A DNA stretch of 64,000 bases from Nephrocerus scutellatus. Taxonomy: Eukaryota; Arthropoda; Insecta; Diptera; Pipunculidae. The position numbers and the translations under genes are program-made. Positions 54,757-64,000 of this stretch are shown piece by piece. The notes beneath the pieces were generated by a model that saw nothing but the letters and a program-made list of their open reading frames with translations, ran no database searches and was not told the origin of the DNA. Where the stretch lies: positions 106,061,908 to 106,125,907 of the forward strand of contig OX352763.1 of NCBI GenBank assembly GCA_947095585.1, in the 5' to 3' direction. Numbering within the stretch: position 1 is the first letter of the stretch; each line of letters starts with the position of its first letter.

Positions 54757-55160
54757 AGGGTCCGAAGTCACAGTTTTACTAACTTCGCGCTGCTGTATCT
54801 GCCAAGCAGCTGATAACAGCGCGCTCAATAGACAGGAAATTTAAAGGAATATTCAAAACGGAATTCAAACGTAACAGTGTGATTGCACTATTTTTGGCTG
54901 GAAAGTCACAACCGGTTATTGTCAAACAGCTCCAGCATTTGAATGTAAACAAAATATCGGACCATCACACGTTACAACAATACTGGCAGCATCGCAAAAC
55001 GCCATTGAAGTACCCTTCCAAAAACAGCAACATCGCCAGAAATGGTTCACAATGTGAAGGCACAAGTTAAGCGAAATCCACGGCAAAGTACGCAAAAACT
55101 GGCAAAAATCTTGTCTTGGCAACCGACGGATACTGTCATTTTATTACTGTTAACAGAATA
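54757..55160 (+). mobile_element. Tc1-like transposase N-terminal remnant
   Basis: Starts near 'cagggtccgaagtcacag' (54757), possibly a TIR. It reads VIALFLAGKSQPVIVKQLQH (54880-54935), LNVNK, then in other frames NPRQSTQKLAKI (about 55078-55115), the HTH and linker that precede the DDE domain. No catalytic residues are left. Confidence 0.65.
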
Positions 55161-55179
55161 TAAAAGTCTGTGTAGAACT

Positions 55180-55400
55180 AATTTTCACATTTCATTTGAA
55201 TGAGTCCCCTCCAAGAATCCCCAAACAAGATTACGGTTGGCGAGGTCTGCCCAATAAGAACTTTCAGAAAGAGGGGTGTCCGAAAGCCCAAACCACTAAA
55301 ACCATATAATGTGCAATATGAGATTGCATTGCAATCAAGCATTATGCTAGGTAGGTCACTAACCAGTGGCATATTCCGGGCGATTAACAGGCATTGTGGT
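55180..55400. other. Unrecognised, possibly decayed LINE
   Basis: A 75-codon plus ORF and a 64-codon minus ORF have no recognisable domain. Confidence 0.25.
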
Positions 55401-55750
55401 TCTCAAGTTCGAGTGTGGAGAAAATAGTAACTACCGTTTATACAAACCTGCTGCGTTCTACCAACGTCATCATTTAACAGTGAGAAGTACATTTGTACAT
55501 CATAAGCGTACATATCGTGAGATCATTAATATATTAGGCAAACAGAAGCGGCCCAAGTACAGATCTCTGTGGTACTCCAGTCTGCAGTTCGAGTGTGGAG
55601 AATATATAACTACCGTTTATAAATACCTGCTGCGTTCTACCAACGTCATTATTTAACAGCTGTCTGATCTGTTTATATCTAAGACTAAATAAATAAAAAT
55701 GAACAATGGATAACTTATCGGATCGTGAAAGCTGTAAAGATCGTGACATC
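55400..55750 (-). mobile_element. Jockey/R1-like RT motif B fragment with internal duplication
   Basis: The minus strand reads RYKQIRQLLNNDVGRTQQVF, INGSYIFSTLELQTGVPQ (motif B, 55660-55570), RSVLGPLLFA. A ~80-bp block covering GRTQQVFINGSYIFSTLEL occurs twice (55402-55480 and 55582-55660), about 180 bp apart. Confidence 0.7.
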
Positions 55751-55764
55751 CTAAGGGTGGGAAG

Positions 55765-56822
55765 GTAAAAGTTCCCGAGTTACCACAACAGACCGTCGCC
55801 AGTACAACAATTTCTATAAAATTATCAACTGGCCACTTAATATCAATAGTGGTGTGGATGCCATTTCTGATACAATCACTACCATAATCCAAGAGGGTAT
55901 GAGACAGTTTGTCCCTTCCAGTGTATCAAACTGAACTTTGGCCAGGCAAAAGCAAACCGTCACCTCTTTCCTCATACCGACCCATTGCGCTAACATCCAT
56001 ACTTTCTCAAGTCATGGAAACGCTGACCAATCGTAAGCTTATGCAATACCTTGAATCTCAGGAAATCCTTAGCGCCAGCAGTACGGTTTTCGAAGGCAAC
56101 GTTCTACAGGTTATCTGATGGCATATCTCACTGAAAAGTGGAATCAGTGTATTCACAAATTTGCTGAAAGTAAAGCTGTTGCACTCGATATTTCCAAGGC
56201 ATTTGACCGAGTCTGGCATCAAGCTCTTTTGTCGAAAATGAATGCCTATGGCATTGAAATAAGATCCTACTTTTTTGGACTAGTAACTACCTTTCAGACC
56301 GTTCAATTAAGGTCGTATTTGACGGTTTCAAATCCAGTGTTCACAGCATAATCGTCGGTGTTCCCCAGGGCTCTGTTTTATCTCCAACACTCTTTCTTTT
56401 CAATAAAGATCTCCTATCCGATTCATTCTTTGGCTGACGACAGCACTCTTAGCTGTTCATACGAGTTTGCTCTCCATCCACGCCCCTCTTCATCACAACG
56501 TATGTTAAGCACGTTAAATTCTGACCTTGACAGCATAAGAAGGTGGGGATTGCACAACAGAGTAGAAATTAACGCTTCCAAAACCCAATGCTGTCTTCTA
56601 TCCTCTAAACATAATTTAAACCCCCAACCTTTATCCATGAATGGATCCTGCATCAAAGAATCTGAAAAACTCGAAATACTCGGTATGTGCGTCAACAACA
56701 AGCTTCGTTGGAATGACCACATATTCGCTATCGCCAAGAATGCTGCGAAATGTTTAGGTTTCCTTCACTCCTTCAGATCTGGCTACTATTTACAAGGCAT
56801 ATATTCGCCCTAAGGCTTGTAT
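55765..56822 (+). mobile_element. Jockey-like LINE, RT domain
   Basis: Frames in order: YNNFYKIINWPLNINSGVDA (about 55800-55860), SSYRPIALTSILSQVMETLT, NRKLMQYLESQEILS (55955-56085), MAYLTEKWNQ, AVALDISKAFDRVWHQALLS (motif A, 56175-56235), VGVPQGSVLSPTLFL (motif B, 56355-56400), ADDSTLSCSYEF (motif C, 56430-56468), then NGSCIKESEKLEILGMCVNN and KLRWNDHIFAIAKNAAKCLG. It matches the scar at 1-682. Frame changes break it, but all three RT motifs are readable. Confidence 0.85.
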
Positions 56823-57139
56823 TGGTTTCAAGAATCAATTAATTCAGTTGAGTGGTGATTGGCCAACCGCAACTTAGGTCGACATAAAGCGCCGCCGACC
56901 AAAGCGAGTCCCCTTCTTATTTAGCCCCGACCAAAGTTAATACAAATCGGATTGGGTACCGAAATCGTTGACTTGATTCGGCCGAGTTTCCAGTGACGCG
57001 ACGTGGACGCATAAGATAGGAGTTGTGATGCGAGAGGCTTAGGACATGACTGTCTATAATCGCGTTATCATCAACGCTTGTCACCAGGGTGTGACAAGGT
57101 GCGACAATCCTACAGTACGCTAAATAATGTCTGAAACTC

Positions 57140-57350
57140 CTCGCAAATCTCCCAGAATCTGAAGCTAACGACTGACGTTCTCTCAGTACTCTTGTATGGC
57201 TGCGAAACATGGAAAGTCACAGAGTCAATTGCGAATTGCTTGAACATCGTAGGAATGTTTCCTGCTTGTCACTGTTTTATCGCTTTTTCCTAAGCGGTGT
57301 TCAAAAGAAACATCCCGAGCAAAGCTCTCGAAAGGCTGTTTCCATCTATC
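57140..57350 (+). mobile_element. Two LINE scraps joined
   Basis: 57160-57225 reads LKLTTDVLSVLLYGCETWKV, as in the VLLYGCETWK region of other LINEs. It is followed at 57228 by LLEHRRNVSCLSLFYRFFLS (57229-57290) from the jockey-like family. The junction is inside coding-like DNA. Confidence 0.65.
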
Positions 57351-59690
57351 TCAGCTATCAGCTATCTATTCTATCAGCTGATTATCATTGTCGGTAAAGA
57401 TGTTATTTTGCTGGTTATGGGGAGGTGGGGATTTTCAATTTGAATTTTGTCCCAACATGATGGCTCTGTACGTATTCGTACGGAGGATGTTTTGCTTCAC
57501 TGTTCCTATATCTATGAGATGCAGTGTGAGATGAACATTCCCTTGTCATTTCTTGCTGAGCTCTTAACTAAGAGATTGAAAGCAGATTACCTTGTTCCTA
57601 ACTAACCTTCCAGGTCTCAGTTATTAAAATAATGAGACCGAATCGCTGGTTTCTGATAAGAGAACTGTGAAGTAAACTTCTAAGAATCTTTACACAAGTT
57701 GCTTATAGAACTCTGTCTAGAAATAATACCTGAATACCTGAAGGAATTGAAATCCAAGCCATCAGCCTTGAAATATTATGAGAATTGTTCTCAAATAGAT
57801 AACTGCCTCTAGCACTAGAACCACTGGAGATGCTGAGTGCAAACGGATGAGAACTGCACTGACGAATCATCACTAGGAATGAGCCGTTTGAGTAAAGCTT
57901 CCTAAAGAGTAAAGTATGTAAATTGGGAGACAATTAAGAGCATCTTCAATTCCGCATCTATACCAATGCAATAAATAGGTATTGTGGCTTTGTTTCCCAA
58001 CCTTCAAGTTCGAGGCATGAAATATGCAAATAAGGCAGGGGAATGCGAGACACGGAAGGGAATCAACTCTCCTGCAGACAATGGTCGATTCAAATTATTT
58101 CACCAGTACTCGGGTATCCACCTTGTCGTGTTTCGGGGACGAAAAATGTCTTTCATTTAAAATTCCAATCGACACCCGAACATGATTCGGTAGGGCTTTG
58201 TCGATTTGACTGCCGCCACCACTGCCCGATGCCAGTCAGCAAGGCAGCAGGGCGCTGGAGTCTACGTCAAGAAGCGTAATTGCCTGTCCGTCCGTTATCA
58301 CCGGAGACTGAGAAAAACAGAACAGAGCAGCAGCGAAACCATCTACCACATAAATTCAATGACATGTCTGGAGAGTTGCGCCCAAATAATACGATTCGTT
58401 TCCAATCCCTATTTAGCTGCATTCAGCAAACGCCCATGGGAGAATGCGGAGTTCGGAGTGCGGAGTGCATCGCAGACAAAACCAGTAGCAGCTACTGGAA
58501 ACAATTTAACCAATTTACACGAAACGCACCAAAATACTGGAATATTCCGAATGACAATCGGCGGTGTGGATTTGGACAGCGGAGAGTCGCCTCGGACTCG
58601 GAGAATGCACGCGCAGCGCAACTGCAACAACATCCATTCTTTCATATAAATAATGAGATGACTCTGTTCGGTCGACATGTGACTCCTGTGGGAAACTTAG
58701 GGATTACCTATCTACCTATCTTTGTCGACGGACGACAGATTGCCCATTGATCGCAATCCGTATTCATTCCTGATCCTGACTCGAAATTGGGCAATTATTA
58801 TTATTGCCGCGACCGCAGCCGCCGACGATTGTTGTCCAACTGCGACTGCGGCAAAGTGTCAGGCAAATCAATTCGGCGGCTGGAATGTCGCGTCGTCGTC
58901 ATCGGGGTTGTTCGGCGCGTATTTCCAATTGTCCCATTGATTCGCGCAATAAACGTGGGCATCCCCCGCGAGGGAAATAGAGAACAAAAAAAAAAGAACA
59001 CCGCCGCAGGAGCAACTTATCAAAGTGACACCTAACACCGTCAACGAATTCCGAATTTCTTTATTTCGCGCTTTGGACGTTCCAAAAAGAGTTTGTCGCG
59101 CGCGAAGCGCTGAATGATCTGCACTTTAGTGCGACGACGCGACGCGTCGGCGGTATATTCAAAGTAGTTGCGACAGAGGAGACATCAGAGAGCAACTATC
59201 AGAGGTCTATAAATTTCTACCCGTCAGGATTGTGTGATTCAATTGTTTAACGATTTGACAACAATTTGCGTCCCATTGACAGAGATCCATATACGAGGTA
59301 GTTGATAATATAAGGTTGGTTGAGGTTGGCTACGTAAATGATTCACGAGAATGACGTCACTTAAAGACTACATTGTGGGTCTGTGCGAAGCTACCGCTCA
59401 GGCTACAAATATATTAGATAACGCTAATTAGGTTAATCATAGCAAGTTGGAATATCACAAGATAGAGTTTCTTGGGTTGAGCTCTGGTTCCATAAAATTG
59501 CTTTGGTCTCAGAAGAAAATATGCTCTTCAAAAGGTGCTAATTACAGAAAAATGGCATATGATCGGTAAACAGAATGATGAACAGTCTAACTATTGCTTC
59601 TTACACTTGAGCGTTGATATTGGCGAGTTGTAGGCGCCAAGTTAGGTCAAAGATTGTTAGGTATTTACTCTAGATGCGTCCTGAAACCAA
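57350..59690. other. Unique stretch, partly GC-rich
   Basis: No gene was recognised. At 58206-58750 two overlapping open frames of 147 and 156 codons exist, but neither has a known domain, and they run through the same DNA. 58800-59170 is richer in CG than its surroundings. A TATAAAT string at 59207 lies about 30 bp upstream of a TCAATT near 59239, a possible TATA/Inr pair. Confidence 0.3.
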
Positions 59691-60160
59691 AGGACGCTCT
59701 TCCCCCTCTTCTCCTAATACCAGTTCCAGCTTTCAATGCATTACACGCGCCACACACGACGCGCGACACGCGGAATATCAAAAATGTTGTATGAGCGTGC
59801 GAAATGTGGTTAAAAAAGACTTCAAAAAACGAGAAAATGGCGCGATTTCAAACCATCACGCATTTCACAGGCGAAACGTGACACGCGTCATACGTGGAAT
59901 ATAAAAAATGTTATTTAGGACTTAGATAGAAAAAATTGCAACCCACCATATGCACCACACGCGACACGCGTCATGGACTTAGATACTTACAAAATTTCAG
60001 CTCTCTATTTTATGTAGAAGTTGGTTAAAAAGGACCTCAAAGAAGTCGAAAAATAAAATTTGAACCCATCACACGCGCCATACGCGCCACACGCGACACG
60101 CGACAAGTGTCATACTCGGAATGAAAAAAGCGATTTCGGACTTAGACATTTAGATCATGG
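59690..60160 (-). repeat. Family B, CG-rich repeat in reverse orientation
   Basis: Blocks 'cgacgcgcgacacgcggaat' (59758), 'gtgacacgcgtcatacgtgg' (59878) and 'cgccacacgcgacacgcgac' (60083) alternate with 'tggttaaaaaggacctcaaa' and 'aaaatttcagctctct'. Reverse-complemented, this gives the unit order of 1250-1610. About three units. Confidence 0.7.
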
Positions 60161-61065
60161 TAGATATGACGCCGCTGAGTGTCTGTGGAAGAGCAAAGCG
60201 CATCCTAATCTTTTTTCCCAAAAGGTCTCAAACGTGTTCAATGGAATTCATGTCCGGGCTCACAGGCCAAGCGATCACGTCAGTTACCACTTTTTGTAAA
60301 TATTCGGTAACGCACCTGTTGTCTAGCATTGTCCTGTATCAGCAAGAAGTTTTCCCTAATAAACTGTGTAAATGAAACCACATATTCATCCAGGATGTTG
60401 TTAATCTAATATGTGGAGTTCACCAATCCTTTTATGCAGCACTGCTCTGGTTTTTTGCGCATGGAAATCCCTGCCAACAGCACGACGGAACCTCATCAGA
60501 AATTTTTCGCTGGGCAACTGTAGCCAAAGAGTATCTCTCCCCTGATCGTCTCCACACTCCATCTGGTGAGCTCAGACAAAACCTGTACTCATCAATGAAA
60601 AGGTAGGGTAAAGTCCTTTTCAGGTACAGTACAGGTTCGGTATCTGTGAATGCAAGCAAGTTCCATTCGACGACGCTTATGCTTTACCATGAGTGTTGGT
60701 ACACCAGCAGGTCTTCTTGCTCTTAGGCCACTTTCCACTAAGCGCTGCCTCACCGTTTGACCATTAACAGCTGTCCACTTAACGGTTCGAAGTCTATGCG
60801 ACAACTTAATCGCTATTTGGTGATGATTTTGAAGGCTTTCAAGCACCAAATATCGGTCATCCCTTGCAGAAGTCGCTCTGGGGCGACCTGAGTCTTGACG
60901 CCGGGTGTAGGAGTTGGTTTCTTTGTATCATTTTATGGCTCTTCTTAACGCCTTCTCTGGTATTCTTATAATAAGAGCGGCATACGGTACACTTTGGCCA
61001 TCCCCAACCAAAGCCAGCGCTCTGGCAATTCTTCTGCAGTTATTAGCATTTTTTTTAAAAAAATC
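60160..61065 (-). mobile_element. Tc1-type transposase, near-complete but broken
   Basis: Minus strand: RRIARALALVGDGQSVPYAA (about 61025-60965), SGRPRATSARDDRYLVLESL (about 60905-60835), IKLSHRLRTVKWTAVNGQTV (60810-60755), LVESGLRARRPAGVPTLMVK (60740-60680), DEYRFCLSSPDGVWRRSGER (60600-60530, first DDE region with TDES altered to IDEY), then broken frames to QDNAR (about 60335, second D) and SPDMNSIEHVWDLL (about 60255-60210, DD34E third region). Order and spacing fit a classical Tc1 element. TIRs were not located. Confidence 0.85.
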
Positions 61066-61149
61066 ACAACTAACAAATCCATACTAATATTTTAATTGTT
61101 AAAGTAAGTCTGTATGTCAGTTACCTTTTCATGGCTAAAAGGCTAGCTA

Positions 61150-61790
61150 GGTGTCATGCCCACCAGAGCCTACCGAGCTTAGTTCTCTTCACGATGTCGA
61201 CATCGCGGTAACGCTCGTAGATCTCATCATTCTAGAGTATCCGGAATCGGCCTTCCTCATATACGGGGCCAACAATTATCCGTAAGACTTTTCTCTCGAA
61301 CGCGGATAAGAGCTCAGAATGCTTTTTGCAAAGCACCCAAGTCTCGGATCCATATGTAGGTACTGGTATGAACACTGTCTTATAAACCAGCAGCTTTGAT
61401 GTTAGGGTTAAGTTCCTATATTTGAAGAGTCTTGACAGCCTTTAGTAGGCTTTGTTGGCTTTAAGCAACCGTGCGCGTATTTCTGGTTCCATGATGTTAT
61501 CGGCTGCTACAGTTACAGAGATAGTTAAAGGATTGCACTTATTCAAATTCGCCCTCCACTATTTGATTTTAGGGACCAATGTTGGATCTTTTACTTTCAG
61601 ACGTGGCCACTATGTACTTTGTTTTGCTCTCATTTATGTGCAGCCCCAGATTTCGTGCCGCCCGATCGATCTGAATGAAAGCTTCCTGTACAGATCTTTG
61701 ATTTCTACCAACGATATTAATGTCGTCTGCATTAGCCAGTATCTGAATGGACTTATAGAGGAGAGTTTCGGTAACTGCATGTTCTATAAA
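61150..61790 (-). mobile_element. RTE-like LINE RT fragment
   Basis: Minus strand: SIQILANADDINIVGRNQRS (about 61755-61695; the usual YADD is NADD), VQEAFIQIDRAARNLGLHIN, ESKTKYIVAT (61690-61600), then SFNYL, RTVA.SQQSL, and the GSETWVLSKKHS/FERKVLRRI/EEGRF region (61360-61240), ending KLGRLWWA-like near 61165. The substituted catalytic motif and the frameshifts make it inactive. Confidence 0.85.
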
Positions 61791-61799
61791 CTGAACTTG

Positions 61800-62700
61800 G
61801 GATGTGACTATAAGGTGCCACCATGTGCAGACAATTCACAGAAGAACTTCAAGGCATCGCACTCATATAGACCAACTGCTCCGCAGATGCATGTAAATGG
61901 CTAAAAGTTGATAAAAAAATGGCGAAACTTTTCCACATGCTAATTCACAGCTCGTTTCGCCTTAAGTATGCTTCAGTGACAGATGAAAACTTTCTCGGAG
62001 CAACTACCTACTACCGCCTACCGCTTGGATAATAAATCCTTTCCTCTTCTGCGCTTCTGACTTTTGGTCTGTGCCGGATTGTGTGTTCCATGAAAAAGTG
62101 AAGCTTATGGATACTTATAGTTCCTTCTTGCATTGTTGGATTATTTTTCCCTCTGTTATCTGGGATGTTGGGTGGAGCATGGATATTTTTTTTGGTTATT
62201 CCATTTATATCTAACATTTCAAGATAACATTCTGTCACTTGGAAGGTGGAAAAAGTTGCGTTGATTTTTCATTTATTTTCTCTGTTAATTTGAGTTAAGT
62301 ATTCACATTTTCTCCGCCGATCGATGGCATTTCTGAATTTGACAGTTGTTGCTGTGCGTGATGGTAGTAGGCATACTGCACGTCATGCATGTCATGTCAG
62401 ACTTACTGAAATGAAAATTACTGCTCTGTCGTGTATTGACACACAATTAGTTTGAAGTTAAAACTTTATGTTTATTCCGACGTGTCCTTTTCGAGCTACA
62501 TAAAGAGTCTCCACAGTTCACCGCACTGCGCACACCCTATACGCACGTTCTCCGTAGTGTCATTTGTCTTCGGTTTCACGCAACAAAATATTGGAAATAC
62601 AAAAATTAATTATGTAGCATTTACCGTAATATTTTACATTACGTGGTCCTACATACCTACCTACATACATACAGATAGACAGAAATACAGATAGACAGAT
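61800..62700. other. No gene recognised
   Basis: Unique AT-rich DNA. A short TACC/TACA/CAGATAGA simple tract occupies 62650-62700. Confidence 0.3.
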
Positions 62701-62703
62701 ATT

Positions 62704-64000
62704 TTGATGAAAAAATTGTTACTTTTCATGTTAAAGGATACCAGTATCTCAGGGTCAGCGACGGAAAAGGTGTCTAAAGTTATGACCTCGCAAAGAATAG
62801 CCTGTGATGCAGCAATGCCGAGAAAAGTATTAATCGGCAAACGGAAATCTAGGTACTGGTGGAATGAAGAAGTAGCGGAACTGCTTAGGAAGTGCCTACT
62901 GCCTTGGCAATACCAAAGAGAAAGGCGTAGGAACAATGATGATCTGCGCCAGCACTATTGTAATGTGCGATCACAGCTTAGGAGGGCTATAAAGGCAAGT
63001 AAACGCAGATGCCTCAAGGAACTGTGTCAACAAGTTGAACAAGACACCTGGGGTAGACCGTACAGAACGGTAATGGCAAAAGTTAAGGGTAACTCCTTTG
63101 CATCCCCCTTGTGCCCAATAATGCTGAATAGTATTGAAAACGTATTGTTACCCCAGCAACTTGAACACGAATTTAATGTAGAGATAGGTCCTATATGTAT
63201 GCTCGATACAACGGGAAAAAGAAAGAATTATCGGGGGTAGGCTACAGGAAGCCGTAGTCCAAACAAGAGACCTTGCAGAACATCAATATGGCTTCCGCAA
63301 AGCGCGCTCATCAATCGATGTCATTGATTTCGTTAAAAGGTTGGCGCAAGAAGCGATAGATGGAAAAAGATGGAAGGGAAGAACAAAAAAGCAAAAAAAT
63401 TATCAAGAATGCATTCAATTCAGCCAAATGGAGTTGCATATTCAACAACTATGTCGGAGAGAGGTCCCGTCGTACATTTTAAGGTTGGTAGCAGGTTACT
63501 TTAGTAAGAATTCCGCTTTACAACACCGACAATTGAATATAAGGTTACAGGAGGAGTTCCCCAGGGGTCTGTGCTAGGTCCTTTATTACGGAATACTATC
63601 TACCATGGTATATTTAGGCTCCAAATACCTGAAGAGGCAGAGATTGTCGGTTTTGCAGATGACATCGCAGTCGTCGTTGTGGCAAAACGCAAAGAGGAGA
63701 TAACCGCAATATGTAATGCAACAATCAGGACTATCTGGGATTGAATGACGTCAATCGGGTTACAGTTGGTAGAAGCTCTACTAATATTTAGTAGAAAAAT
63801 AAAAGAGACAATAACCTTTCAAGTTGGTAATTGTTCAATTGTATCGAAGCCATCAATTAGATTGGGATGTTAATTGATGCGAAACGCTCATTCAAAGAGC
63901 ATATAAAGTCTGCCAGCAATAAAGCAGAGACTGTAAGACTGTATGTTCAGCACTGTCTCGAATTATGCCGAAAACTGGAGGAGCAAAGCGATCGATCGTT
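62704..64000 (+). mobile_element. R1-like LINE ORF2 fragment running off the window
   Basis: A 178-codon frame (62704-63240) reads SRYWWNEEVAELLRKCL (62850-62900), DLRQHYCNVRSQLRRAIKAS, KRRCLKELCQQVEQDTWGRP, YRTVMAKVKG (62940-63090), the endonuclease-RT linker typical of R1/LOA-type LINEs. Broken RT follows: EHQYGFRKARSSIDVIDFV (about 63280-63340), TGGVPQGSVLGPLL (motif B, 63545-63590), EIVGFADDIAVVVVAK (63640-63690, FADD intact), ending in thumb-like sequence at the window edge. R1 clade is inferred. Confidence 0.8.

Noticed and set aside
58206..58750. Two overlapping ORFs of 147 and 156 codons as a host gene
   Set aside because: Different frames of the same DNA, with no recognised domain or splice structure. 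Kept only as unannotated sequence.

Overview
The window is AT-rich eukaryotic DNA from an insect, most likely a fly. The evidence for this is indirect: the mixture of transposon families (jockey/CR1-like, RTE-like and I-like LINEs, a gypsy-type element, Tc1/mariner, pogo-like and Helitron remnants, a tRNA-derived SINE), an insect-type histone H2A C-terminus, and many CA, CAA and GAC microsatellites. I see no intact host gene with recognisable exons, no rRNA, no convincing tRNA and no CRISPR. It reads as an intergenic or intronic stretch filled by layers of decayed transposable elements (TEs).

Layout. 1-6.7 kb: a jockey-like LINE scar joined to an RTE-like tail, a CG-rich satellite-like repeat (family B), a ~115-bp tandem repeat, a ~1.7-kb fold-back palindrome of a dispersed repeat (family A), then unique sequence. 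6.7-10.8 kb: a minus-strand I-like LINE split by a jockey-like LINE. 12-15.5 kb: LINE tails, a SINE with a 13-bp target-site duplication inside an RTE-like element, and a Helitron helicase end fused to a mariner-like transposase. 15.9-21.2 kb: one CR1/jockey-like LINE carrying three separate insertions (LINE 3' end, deleted mariner, family A). 21.2-25.4 kb: RTE-like and I-like fragments. 28.1-31.9 kb: two head-to-tail family A copies, then a CR1-like LINE split by an I-like LINE with a complete RNase H domain. 32-33.6 kb: RTE-like and family B. 36-36.9 kb: an 862-bp AAAAGG hexanucleotide array. 37-43.3 kb: I-like LINE, a pogo-like 960-bp element with perfect TA flanks, a CTCAAGAC-rich minisatellite, a gypsy-type internal region lacking RT, and a Tc1-like element whose N-terminal part is replaced by a histone H2A C-terminal coding segment. 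46.1-47.6 kb: a ~105-bp minisatellite with ~470-bp higher-order periodicity. 47.6-54.8 kb: RTE-like and I-like LINEs, one RTE inside another, and a second SINE copy. 55-61.8 kb: jockey-like, Tc1 and RTE remnants and family B. 62.7 kb to the end: an R1-like LINE running off the window.

Nearly all coding segments are broken by stops, frameshifts, deletions or substituted catalytic residues. The longest intact one is a 319-codon RTE ORF piece on the minus strand (52993-53952). The parts do not form a cellular pathway; their value is as a record of insertion order. The most unusual items are the H2A-transposon chimera, the fold-back palindrome of family A with its variable microsatellite slot, the pogo-like element with repeated subterminal sites, and the higher-order minisatellite.
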